16,720 nt of DNA from JAHDCC01 sp964551835 (lineage in GTDB: Bacteria; Actinomycetota; Acidimicrobiia; Acidimicrobiales; SZUA-35). Made by a program: the position numbers and the translations under genes. Where the stretch lies: the NCBI GenBank assembly GCA_964551835.1, contig CAZKEM010000019.1, forward strand, positions 1-16,720. The letters run 5' to 3'. Shown here piece after piece: positions 1 to 7,251 of this stretch (the stretch's first letter is position 1; each line of letters opens with the position of its first letter). Under the pieces are notes generated by a model. It was given only the letters and a program-made list of their open reading frames with translations, was not told the DNA's origin and ran no database searches.

Positions 1-96
1 GAAAAACGCCTCCGTTATAACTCCGGTTGACGCCTTCTGCCTCAAGTAAGATTCGAGAGTGTCCCGGAACGCTTCGGTTTCGGGAAAGGCGGTCAC
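1..96 (-). CDS. Partial CDS, unidentified protein (N-terminal end, runs off the window)
   Basis: The minus strand is open from a GTG at 96 to the window edge: 32 codons, reading MTAFPETEAFRDTLESYL and on to ...TEAFF. The composition (acidic/hydrophobic alternation, helical look) is protein-like. It would lie 22 bases downstream of the stop of the AhpD-like gene, so co-transcription is possible. There is no clear Shine-Dalgarno sequence before the GTG, and the same frame stays open further upstream into the end of the AhpD-like gene. The true start is therefore uncertain, and this could be the continuation of a second frameshifted segment. The family is not recognised. Confidence 0.4.
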   Translation of the reverse strand, partial: MTAFPETEAFRDTLESYLRQKASTGVITEAFF

Positions 97-118
97 GAAA
101 CGACCAGCAGTCAGGCTA

Positions 119-1343
119 TTAACATTGGTAGAAAAGTGAGAGTCGGTGTTGGAGCTGGTTCACGGCGACCCAGACTATTATTTCAACGATCTCGGCCGAG
201 CTGAGTGTTTCGTTGACAGTCGCTAGAGTCTCGTCGTCGATGGCGGTTGGGCTGGAAGCAATCTTGGTCGCTAGGTGCAAGGCAGCTTCGGTACGAGTTT
301 CCAACTCCGATGAAGTCGATCCAGAAAGGAAGCTATCGGCGGCGGCTAGCGTATCGTCGTCGACCCCGTGGAACGAGGCGAGTTGCTTCGATTGCTTGAT
401 GAGATAGTCGTTTTCCATGTGGTTAGCGAAGACAAGACCGGCCAGCGTCTTTCGTCCGATGCCGATCTCAGATTGGTCGGCATCGAGGTTTTGTTTCAAC
501 ATCGCAGCTAGTGACTGGTGGGGCTTTGTGTGGTTCATGCGAGACAAGAGGGTATCGTCGCACCCGAAATTCTTAAGAAGAAACGCGCGGGCATCTTCGG
601 GCTTCTTTGGTAAGCCCTGCATCCACTCTTTTTCGAGCCTGATCGCTCCCGGAGCGTTCCCAGCCGCTTTAGCCAACGTTTTCAGAGAGTCGGTCGGTAC
701 CGATGCGGCTGTTTCTGGCTTGGTCGCCCCGCCCCAGGCGTGCTGGCCCATCGACCAACCGGTCGGCTCGATTAGAGCAGCAACGTCATCGACGGCGCCC
801 TGTTCGATCTCGATGCCTAATGAGTCGGTCATTTTATTGAGGAACCCCATCATGGCCACGCCCATAACGATCCACTCGACTTCATCAGGCGAGAAGTGTG
901 TACCGAGTTCTTCCCCCATCGATGGGTGGTAGTGTTCAGGGTCGGTAGAAAGTGCCTCGGCGACGGTAACGATAGCGGTTTTCAGCAGCTGTGCGAGTTT
1001 CGCCCGTGATAGCGGCTTCGCCGGTGCCTCGACGAAGGGCAAATGAACAACTGTGGGCGGAGCAGTAGGCGCAGTCTGCGGCCCTTGAAGCCGTGTACAT
1101 TCCTAACCCAACCATTGCTTTTGGCGCACCACGACCTACCAAGCCGTTTGGAAGGTTGAGGAAACCCGGAACCATCAAGTTGTAGGTCCTGAAACCGGGA
1201 GGCCAAATTTCTAGGTACCGGCCAGCGTAAGGAACCACGCCGATCAAGGTTTCGACCAGGTTCAGGACTGGCTTGTATCGCTCTGAGAGGTCTTCGATCG
1301 CGACGCGATCGGTGAACATCGATTTCGCCAATGTGGTAGTCAT
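119..1343 (-). pseudogene. Two-domain carboxymuconolactone decarboxylase / AhpD-like protein, split by a frameshift
   Basis: The N-terminal part is read from ATG 1343, with GAGGA five bases upstream (a GTG at 1355 in the same frame is less likely). It carries the AhpD-type redox motif CAYCSAHSC (CxxCxxH, Cys91/Cys94) followed by SFALRRG. That frame then turns into Arg-rich nonsense and stops near 936. The homologous protein continues one base over (KLAQLLKTAIVTVAEALS, then FSPDEVEWIVMGVAMMGFLN) and runs to 119. A second AhpD-like domain follows, ending in LSSAEIVEIIVWVAVNQL; in it the CxxC is replaced (FANHMENDYL). Family members use the cysteine pair for peroxide or disulfide chemistry, or act as decarboxylases; the substrate cannot be told. 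One extra base between about 990 and 1025 (for instance in the three C's at 1003-1005) explains the break. It may be a real lesion or a sequence error. It is otherwise complete, about 408 residues. Confidence 0.75.
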
Positions 1344-1564
1344 GGTCTTCCTCACTCCAACTAAGTCTCGCCGTTAACGTTCTAGTCAAAGAACCTATGC
1401 ATATCCTATGGCGGTGTGATAAGTCTGGTCCACTTTTTCTACATAATAAGCGGACGAACAGCTGGCAGCGTAGGAAGTATCGGACCTCATGTATTGCGAT
1501 TTAGCCGGGCGTTCCTAATATAAGGCTTGTGGAGGTTGTAGACCTGGTTAGGAAACCGTTTGTG

Positions 1565-2458
1565 TCAGACATGGACTTTGACGCGATCATTCCGGCGCCC
1601 GTTAAGCCAGCAGAACCCTAAGCTGACTCCTAGTGCGAGTGCGCTAGCAAATACTCCCAGGGGTGCAAACATGCGCGATTCGAACAGTGCGATCATCGCG
1701 ATTGGTGTCGCAAGAACGGCTCCAGCGACGGCGAAAGAGGGTCGCCACAGGCCGATAGCCGCAGCTAGCACCATAAATAGGGCCAGCACGGTGGGTGACT
1801 CAAAGGTCACGGCATCGGAAGTAAGGTCCCAACGGGCGTCGTAAACCCAAGGCGAATCCGACGACAGGGTCGCCTCGTTTACCGCCGCCGCCGTCAGCAC
1901 TCCTTGCAGGGCACCGGCGCCAATGCCGACGGCGGCAGCACCCAACCGTAGTAGGTGGTTGGAACGCCGGCTGAAGATTGAGAGGAGAAGAAAGATGGCA
2001 GCGGGAATGAGCACCGATCTTCGGAGGCCCATTACCGCAGACCCGGAGAAGATGGCCGTCAGCGCAAAAATCCAAGGCGGGATTACCCGGTAAACAGAAT
2101 CGGACCAACCGGCGAAGACGCTTGCTGCGAGAACCCCAAGCCAGGCAAGCGACGGGACGAGGCCAAGATCGCTTGGGCTTTGAACCGCCAACACGATAGC
2201 TGTCGTTGCGATCGCAAAGGAGAAGGCCAAAGCGCCAACTCCAGCTAACCTAAGGCCTGGTTTTACTGAGCGACTCTGTTCGATGCGGCACTGGACTCCC
2301 GCCCGCAGGATTGCGGCAGCTTCGCTCGGTCTTGGGTATTGCTGGCCGTCGGCGGCAGTGTCGAGAAGCGTGGTTAGAATTTCGTCTTCGTTACTGGCCC
2401 GGTGGCGCGATGGGTATGCCCTCATGAGGCGCCGGTACTGTCGTTCGAGTTTGGTCAT
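1565..2458 (-). CDS. Multi-spanning membrane protein with actinobacterial N-terminal prefix domain, PadR partner
   Basis: A 297-residue protein. The N-terminal 55 residues (LERQYRRLMRAYPSRHR, then ILTTLLDTAADG and RPSEAAAILRAG) are the cytoplasmic prefix often seen on actinobacterial membrane proteins encoded beside PadR regulators. About eight hydrophobic segments follow, from near residue 70 to the C-terminus, which ends in a short basic tail. ATG 2458 has a strong GGAGGG five bases upstream and overlaps the PadR stop by four bases (ATGA), so the two are translationally coupled. No enzymatic motif is visible. By context it is probably the membrane component controlled by the PadR regulator, perhaps sensing or exporting envelope-active compounds; the function is unknown. 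Confidence 0.8.
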   Translation of the reverse strand: MTKLERQYRRLMRAYPSRHRASNEDEILTTLLDTAADGQQYPRPSEAAAILRAGVQCRIEQSRSVKPGLRLAGVGALAFSFAIATTAIVLAVQSPSDLGLVPSLAWLGVLAASVFAGWSDSVYRVIPPWIFALTAIFSGSAVMGLRRSVLIPAAIFLLLSIFSRRSNHLLRLGAAAVGIGAGALQGVLTAAAVNEATLSSDSPWVYDARWDLTSDAVTFESPTVLALFMVLAAAIGLWRPSFAVAGAVLATPIAMIALFESRMFAPLGVFASALALGVSLGFCWLNGRRNDRVKVHV

Positions 2459-2811
2459 GCTAGCCCTCCAGCTAGACCGTCTACCGAGCTAGACTCTGGG
2501 GCTTGGGTTCGAAGTCGTTTCGTTGCCAGGCGGGCCGTTGACGCTCGAGCGTCCGCTTCGGCTGACAATAATGAGGTGCCGGACTCGGTCAGTCGGTAGG
2601 TCCGACGAAATCGGCCGTCAACTACTTCACTGCTTTCTTCCTCGACGAGGCCGTCGCCCGTCAAGCGGTCGAGGGTTCGGTAGAGGGTAGCGACAGCAGG
2701 CTTTGATCGGCCGGAGGTAATCGTTTCGACCTCCTTGAGAATGCTGTAGCCGTGACGAGGCTGGTCAGCTAGGGCTGTTAGAACCAGATAAGACAACTCG
2801 GTTATATTCAC
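2455..2811 (-). CDS. PadR-family transcriptional regulator
   Basis: A 118-residue protein with the PadR winged helix: LSYLVLTALADQPRHGYSIL at the N-terminus, then TSGRSKPAVATLYRTLDRL (recognition-helix region), GLVEEESSEV and RRTYRLTESG (wing). The C-terminal helix is shorter than in PadR-s1 members and ends in a Ser/Gly/Ala-rich stretch. It starts at GTG 2811. There is no Shine-Dalgarno sequence; instead a TATACT -10 box lies eight bases before the GTG, so the transcript is probably leaderless or nearly so. Its stop overlaps the start of the membrane-protein gene. PadR proteins usually repress their own operon in answer to a ligand, which fits the 7-bp inverted repeat over the -35 region. 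Confidence 0.9.
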   Translation of the reverse strand: MNITELSYLVLTALADQPRHGYSILKEVETITSGRSKPAVATLYRTLDRLTGDGLVEEESSEVVDGRFRRTYRLTESGTSLLSAEADARASTARLATKRLRTQAPESSSVDGLAGGLA

Positions 2812-2819
2812 AATGTGGG

Positions 2820-2849
2820 AGTATAGCCGGGTTTGATGGGATTCAAACC
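2820..2849 (-). promoter_or_regulatory. Promoter and candidate operator of the padR-like operon
   Basis: Read on the minus strand, a -10 TATACT (2820-2825) and a -35 TTTGAA/TTGAAT (2841-2847) are separated by 15-16 bases. The -10 lies eight bases before the GTG start, which predicts a leaderless transcript. A perfect 7-bp inverted repeat, GGTTTGA-N6-TCAAACC (2830-2849), covers the -35 and part of the spacer. This is a sensible position for autorepression by the PadR protein; binding is an inference. Confidence 0.5.
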
Positions 2850-2950
2850 TTTAGCCGGGTCGGTGGCTTCGAAACGCTGGCGGTGCCGGTTCGACGACAA
2901 CAGGTGGGAAAGTGGCGTGACGCCGGCATCGAACCAGGAAATTCGCTCGT

Positions 2951-5302
2951 TCAGAACGGTTCGGCTTCAACGGTCAGCGTGTTAACTAGAAGCGCTAGCG
3001 CGGCAGCCTTATCCAACGGTTCGTTGCCGTTCCCGCATTTCGGCGACTGGACGCACGACGGGCAACCGGCTAAACATCCACAGTTCTCCAGCAGCTCGAC
3101 AGTGGATTCGAGGTGACGTTGCGCGGCGTCATAGGCCAGCTCAGCAATCCCCGCTCCTCCCGGGTAGCCGTCGTAGATATAGACGGTCGGCAGGCCCGAA
3201 TCGGGGGATTCGGCGATCGAGACCCCGCCAACATCCCACCGGTCACAAATCGTGAACAGGGGGAGAATCCCGATAGCGGTATGTTCGGCTGCGTGTAACG
3301 CCCCAGGCAACGAACGTTCAGAAATCCCAGCCCGTTCAACGAGTTCAGGTTGCCATTCATACCACACGGCCGTGGTCACTAACTCTTGGGGTGGGAGTTC
3401 CAGTTCGAACTCTTCAATGACCTTTTTTGTCCGGGCCTTCTTCAGCTGATAACCGTAAACAGTATTTGTCACTTTGGCCTGCCCGACAAACACGGTCGCT
3501 TCGCCGACCCGTTTGGTCCGCCCAACGGAGACGGGTTCGATCGTCGTCGACGACTTGGTCTGGGTGGTGTATTTACCGTCGACCCGTTTGACTATTGCCG
3601 TCCTGTTCGCGAGGTCAAGAGACTCGACGTGCCACGGTTGACCACGGTGAAGATAGACCGCCCCTGGATGAACAACCCCAGGTGCCCTCGAAGAATCGAC
3701 GGTGCCGACCAAATCCCGGCTAGACGTCACGATTTTGACTTCCCCGCCCGACGCCGAACGAAGCCCAAATCGGTTGAACGGTACGCCATCGCCGTCCCAA
3801 ACAGCCCGAGGTTCGTCGCGCTGGTCAGGGCGAATCCTCAGGCGATCCGCAATGACACCTCGATGTATCGACTCGTCTAACCTATCCCACCACCGCTCGT
3901 CGGTGGAGACAAGTGGCATTTCGTAGGCGGCGCATTCAAGATGCGGATCATGGATGTATGGATTGCCAAGATTCACAACTGCCGGTTCGCAGTCCCGTTC
4001 GACGAGCTGATTCGGCTGTCCGATATACCACTGGTCGAGCTGGTCGCTACCAGCCACAAAAACGGCCAACGACTCTTGTCCACTTCGTCCCGCCCGCCCG
4101 ACCTGTTGCCAGAACGATGCCATCGTTCCAGGAAACCCGCACAAGACGGCGGCGTCAAGGTTGCCGATATCTATTCCGAGCTCGAGAGCGCTGGTCGTGA
4201 TGATCGCCCGCACTGTTCCTCGCTCGACTTCGGCTTCGATCTCGCGTCGTTCCTCGGCCAGGTACCCGCCTCTGTAGGAGCGGACGACGTCGGAACAATC
4301 AGGAGGTAACGACCGTTGGACACCTGCGGCGATTTGTTCAGTCATCATACGGCTCGAACAGAAACAGATGATTCGTCGGCCCGACAACACAAGTTCGGTC
4401 ACGGTGTTAATCGTTTCGGTCACCGGCGACTGCCTGATGCCTTTGTCGGCGTCGATTAAGGCCGGTTGGATAGCGGCTAAGGTTTTCGGGCCGCGTGGTG
4501 AACCGTCGGCGGTAACCGCAGTAACTGGTTTGCCGCAAAGCTCCGACGACAGTTCGGCTGGCTCGCCAATAGTGGCCGATGTGAAAATAAATGTCGGGTC
4601 GCTCCCATACCGATCACAGAGTCTTCGAAGCCGGCGAAGGATATGACCGACATGAGAACCAAACACACCACGCAAAATATGCAGTTCATCAATGACCACG
4701 TAGTCGAGCCGTTTTAAAAACGTCGCCCATTTCCGATGTTGGGGTAGAAGGCCGTAGTGCATCATCTCTGGGTTCGTGAGAATTACGTTGGCACGATTTC
4801 GTGCCCACAATCGTTGCTCTCGTGACGCGTCACCATCGTAGGTTTCGGCTACAAGTCGCTTCACATCCAACTGGTTAAAGGCCCGTAGCTGGTCATGGGC
4901 GAGTGCCTTGGTGGGGTAAAGAAGTAACGAGGTTCCCGCCCGCAGGCCGGTGTTAACGGATTCGGCGATAGCGGTCTGGAAACACCGGGACTTTCCCGAA
5001 GCTGTCGGCGTCGCTATCACTACCGATTCGCCATTGCGTATGTGGTTGATGGCGTCGGCTTGGTGTCGCCAGAACGGTAGCGTTCCGAGATGAGCCAACG
5101 AATCGGGTAGCGGTTTTGATAACTCACCGAACTGGGCTTCTTGGGATTCGAAACTGTGTGTAAAGACAAGCCTGCCTTCTTCTTCGAGTTTGTCGAGAAG
5201 ATGTTTCAACGCGACTATCGGCTTGGTCGGGTCGTTGGCGGTTAGGTCGATGAGCTGGTCCGTTCTGGTGATGGGTTCGTTGGTGGACGGGCTCACCCTC
5301 AC
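2951..5302 (-). CDS. DEAD/DEAH-box SF2 helicase with C-terminal DUF1998-type cysteine cluster (YprA/MrfA-like)
   Basis: A 783-residue ATP-dependent helicase. Visible motifs are Walker A ATPTASGKS (97-105), PTKAL (130-134), motif II DELH (205-208), motif III TSAT (241-244), motif V TTSALELGIDIG (369-380) and motif VI QQVGRAGRSG (399-408). The C-terminal region (about 620-783) has the DUF1998 layout, with YDGYPGGAGIAE and a cysteine cluster CGCLAGCPSC...C (Cys741, 743, 747, 750, 756) expected to bind a metal. Characterised relatives (B. subtilis MrfA, yeast Hrq1) unwind DNA and help repair mitomycin-type damage. GTG 5302 is used, with GGTGAA upstream; GTG 5296 is an alternative. It is divergent from the photolyase-like gene across 131 bases, so both may belong to DNA repair. 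Confidence 0.92.
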   Translation of the reverse strand: MRVSPSTNEPITRTDQLIDLTANDPTKPIVALKHLLDKLEEEGRLVFTHSFESQEAQFGELSKPLPDSLAHLGTLPFWRHQADAINHIRNGESVVIATPTASGKSRCFQTAIAESVNTGLRAGTSLLLYPTKALAHDQLRAFNQLDVKRLVAETYDGDASREQRLWARNRANVILTNPEMMHYGLLPQHRKWATFLKRLDYVVIDELHILRGVFGSHVGHILRRLRRLCDRYGSDPTFIFTSATIGEPAELSSELCGKPVTAVTADGSPRGPKTLAAIQPALIDADKGIRQSPVTETINTVTELVLSGRRIICFCSSRMMTEQIAAGVQRSLPPDCSDVVRSYRGGYLAEERREIEAEVERGTVRAIITTSALELGIDIGNLDAAVLCGFPGTMASFWQQVGRAGRSGQESLAVFVAGSDQLDQWYIGQPNQLVERDCEPAVVNLGNPYIHDPHLECAAYEMPLVSTDERWWDRLDESIHRGVIADRLRIRPDQRDEPRAVWDGDGVPFNRFGLRSASGGEVKIVTSSRDLVGTVDSSRAPGVVHPGAVYLHRGQPWHVESLDLANRTAIVKRVDGKYTTQTKSSTTIEPVSVGRTKRVGEATVFVGQAKVTNTVYGYQLKKARTKKVIEEFELELPPQELVTTAVWYEWQPELVERAGISERSLPGALHAAEHTAIGILPLFTICDRWDVGGVSIAESPDSGLPTVYIYDGYPGGAGIAELAYDAAQRHLESTVELLENCGCLAGCPSCVQSPKCGNGNEPLDKAAALALLVNTLTVEAEPF

Positions 5303-5392
5303 AGTCTATTCACCAGCTCTACCACCAAAGCAAGTTGGGTCGACGTTAAGTAATCAGAGATCGGGCAGCGGCTCACCGAACAGGCGTCTTTG

Positions 5393-5413
5393 GTCAGTAT
5401 CGGCCACAACAAT
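5393..5413 (+). promoter_or_regulatory. Candidate DNA-damage (RecA-NDp / PafBC-type) promoter of the photolyase-like gene
   Basis: GTCAGTA (5393-5399), exactly eight bases, then AACAAT (5408-5413). The actinobacterial RecA-NDp element, bound with PafBC in mycobacteria, is TTGTCRGTG-N8-TAnnnT. Here the GTCAGT core and the 8-base spacing match, while the 5' TTGT (here TTGG) and the first base of the -10 do not. Transcription would begin near 5420, giving a leader of about 13 bases that holds AAGG before ATG 5434. A weaker half-match to a LexA box (GAAC-N4-GTCT, 5378-5389) lies just upstream. Confidence 0.35.
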
Positions 5414-5433
5414 TTGTAATAAGGTAGCTAACG

Positions 5434-6651
5434 ATGACTCAATTGCCTGTTCCGCTGACTGGCACAGCTGCCGCTCGTCGATTCGTTTCGAACTACCTTG
5501 GCCACCTATTGGCGCCCGGAGACGAAGGCCTGCCCTCTGCAGCATTCCGGGGCGGCCAACGCGCAGCCGACGAAGCGTTACAACGGTTGGACATATCGAA
5601 CTATGCCCAAGACAGAAACCAGTCCTACCCTCAAACTAGACGTGGAGCGTCTGGTCTGTCGCCGTGGATCCGGCACGGCTTTCTTACTCTTCGAAAGGTA
5701 TGGGAACACGTCGACGGCGGCCCAAAAGTTGACGTCGACAAATTTCGAGATGAGTTGTTATGGCAAGAGTACTCTCGGCACTGGTACGCCAGACTTGGGC
5801 GACGGACGAACCAATCGGTCCGCAACGCCGTGCCAGTATTGTCGGACGGCCCTCTGGCCTGGGATACAAAAATGGGATGTATCGAGGCGATTACCGACGA
5901 GTTAGAAGACGACGGTTGGTTGGTCAATCAAACCCGAATGTGGTTGGCGAGTCATTGGAGCGTCCGGCATGGCCACAGCTGGCAGTCCGGTGAAGACTAT
6001 TTCTTTCGGCATCTGCTGGACGGGTCCCGCGCCGCTAACCGCCTAGGCTGGCAGTGGGTAACCGGCGCGGGGTCGTCAAAACAGTACGGGTTTTCTCGTT
6101 GGCAGGTTGAAAAGTGGGCGGCCGGGCTGTGCGGCTCGTGTGAGCTGTCGGCTAATTGCCCCATTGAACACTGGCCCGACGAACCACAGTTGGAACCGGT
6201 AGACGATGGCGGCTTGTTGCGACATGATCCTAATTTGTCCCAGACGAGCGGTCCAGGCCAGCCAATCCTGGATGGTTCGCCCGAAGCGGTTTGGATCACG
6301 GGGGAATCGCTCGGGGACAACGATCCAGCGATGGCCGCTAACCCCGATTTTCCGGTTGTGTTCGTTTTCGACGAACCGTTACTTCAGAAACTCCAGCTCT
6401 CATCGAAGCGACTCATTTTTATGGCCGAGTCCCTCGCCGAATTAGGTTCCAGGCGTGACCTGTACATTCGGTTAGGCGAGCCGACAGAAATTTTGCGGTC
6501 GATGAAGTTGGCGACAACATTTGCGCCGGTGCCCGGCTGGCGGACTCGGTCGGTAAACCTTGACATCGTTGAGCTGTATCCTTGGCCGTGGCTGATTGCG
6601 CCGCATGCCAGCTCAATCAAATCGTTTTCTAGCTGGCGCCAAAAGACCTGA
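5434..6651 (+). CDS. Photolyase/cryptochrome-like flavoprotein with permuted domain order (FAD domain, then Rossmann antenna-like domain)
   Basis: 405 residues. Residues 30-250 are a photolyase FAD-binding domain: SGLSPWIRHG (73-82), FRDELLWQEY (104-113), DGWLVNQTRMWLASHW (160-175) and DYFFRHLLDGSRAANRLGWQW (188-208). From remembered class I alignments, Asn202, Trp206 and Trp183 correspond to E. coli Phr Asn378, Trp382 and Trp359; no Trp is seen where Trp306 would be. Cys149 (MGC) and C233-GS-C236...C242-P resemble the four [4Fe-4S] ligands of FeS-BCP photolyases. Residues 283-400 then resemble the normally N-terminal antenna domain: AVWITGESLGDNDPAM, FPVVFVFDEPLL and SKRLIFMAESLAEL, then LGEPTEIL. 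So the order is reversed, and no such domain precedes the FAD domain. The start ATG 5434 has AAGG upstream; the region before it is the divergent promoter. Role: probably light-driven DNA repair or blue-light sensing. The family is clear; the activity is not. Confidence 0.85.
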   Translation: MTQLPVPLTGTAAARRFVSNYLGHLLAPGDEGLPSAAFRGGQRAADEALQRLDISNYAQDRNQSYPQTRRGASGLSPWIRHGFLTLRKVWEHVDGGPKVDVDKFRDELLWQEYSRHWYARLGRRTNQSVRNAVPVLSDGPLAWDTKMGCIEAITDELEDDGWLVNQTRMWLASHWSVRHGHSWQSGEDYFFRHLLDGSRAANRLGWQWVTGAGSSKQYGFSRWQVEKWAAGLCGSCELSANCPIEHWPDEPQLEPVDDGGLLRHDPNLSQTSGPGQPILDGSPEAVWITGESLGDNDPAMAANPDFPVVFVFDEPLLQKLQLSSKRLIFMAESLAELGSRRDLYIRLGEPTEILRSMKLATTFAPVPGWRTRSVNLDIVELYPWPWLIAPHASSIKSFSSWRQKT

Positions 6652-6676
6652 CCCGTACGAACATCTCGGGCGGTCA

Positions 6677-6702
6677 ATTTCAAAGGTCGACAACTAGGGT
6701 AC
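6677..6702 (+). promoter_or_regulatory. Candidate SigB/SigF-type promoter of the anti-sigma kinase gene
   Basis: ATTTCA (6677-6682), 14 bases, then GGGTAC (6697-6702). The general-stress SigB consensus is GTTTAA-N12-14-GGGTAT, so the -35 matches 4 of 6 and the -10 matches 5 of 6. The predicted transcript would begin near 6709, downstream of ATG 6704. If this promoter is used, the protein must start at GTG 6713 or ATG 6758. SigB-type control of an RsbW-like gene would parallel the autoregulated sigB operon of Bacillus. Confidence 0.35.
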
Positions 6703-6703
6703 G

Positions 6704-7207
6704 ATGAGGCTTGTGAACACGTCGAAAACGGGTTCCGATTCCTCCCCCGAACCTGACATGCTGTTGACCATTGAGATCCCTGCGAGGGTCGACTGTGTAG
6801 CGCTCGCCCGGATGGTCGTCGCTGCGGCCGCTAACGCAGCAGGTGTGTTGGATGGTGATCGGCTGGACGATCTGCGACTTGTCGTCTCGGAGGCGACAAC
6901 CAACGCAATCGAAGCGAATATCGACGCGATCTATGACCCAGGATCGTCGGAAATGGTTGGCCAGACCTTGCCGCCTGGTTCTGTTGTGATCGAGTGCGAC
7001 ATGTCCGATGAGCGGGTAAAACTGGAGGTCACAGACATCGGAGATGGGGTCAGCGAACCTGCACCGCTGCCAGAAATCACCGATCCAGATCGCCTTTTTA
7101 TTGAAGGCGGCTTTGGTATACCGCTAATTGAGCATTTTTCCAGTGTGTTGCATTTCAACTCAATCAGAACAGGAACCACAGTTATAATAGAGATGCGCCA
7201 GACGTAA
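6704..7207 (+). CDS. Anti-sigma factor serine kinase, RsbW/SpoIIAB-like (GHKL ATPase)
   Basis: 167 residues with a small Bergerat-fold ATPase: N-box LRLVVSEATTNAIEAN (57-72, with Glu63 and Asn67), G1 box DIGDGV (111-116) and G2 box GGFGIPLIE (135-143). Length and layout match anti-sigma kinases of the RsbW/SpoIIAB type, which bind an alternative sigma factor and phosphorylate an STAS antagonist. No sigma factor or STAS gene is seen next to it. ATG 6704 has no Shine-Dalgarno sequence and lies upstream of the start point predicted by the SigB-like promoter; GTG 6713 and ATG 6758 (MLLTIEIP, where family similarity begins) are alternatives. It starts 52 bases after the photolyase-like gene and ends 44 bases before nhaA. 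Confidence 0.85.
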   Translation: MRLVNTSKTGSDSSPEPDMLLTIEIPARVDCVALARMVVAAAANAAGVLDGDRLDDLRLVVSEATTNAIEANIDAIYDPGSSEMVGQTLPPGSVVIECDMSDERVKLEVTDIGDGVSEPAPLPEITDPDRLFIEGGFGIPLIEHFSSVLHFNSIRTGTTVIIEMRQT

Positions 7208-7251
7208 TAGCGTCTTGTCGAATATGCTCAACTAAAAGGGAACCACTAGCG

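Noticed and set aside
982..1389. Overlapping 135-codon minus-strand frame in the AhpD-like region
   Set aside because: Arg-rich and without motifs; it is the third frame of the same gene. The CxxC-bearing frame explains the region.
1356..1564. TTGACT near 1381-1386 (minus strand) as a promoter for the AhpD-like gene
   Set aside because: The only -10-like sequence at the right distance (ACTTAG) is poor and too close to the start; nothing better is seen in this 209-base gap.
2208..2215. GCGATCGC octamers (also at 7819 and 9120), reminiscent of the cyanobacterial HIP1 repeat
   Set aside because: Only three copies, all inside coding sequence; at least two fall on common codon runs such as Ala-Ile-Ala. 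No dispersed repeat pattern.
2880..2945. Possible tRNA-like sequence near GGTTCGA
   Set aside because: No acceptor stem, anticodon arm or second GTTC-type arm could be folded around it.
5354..5545. Minus-strand open frame of 63 codons ending in a protein-like stretch (VVADTDQRRLFGEPLPDL) between helicase and photolyase-like gene
   Set aside because: It overlaps the well-supported N-terminus of the photolyase-like protein and its promoter, has no ribosome-binding site, and resembles no family I know.
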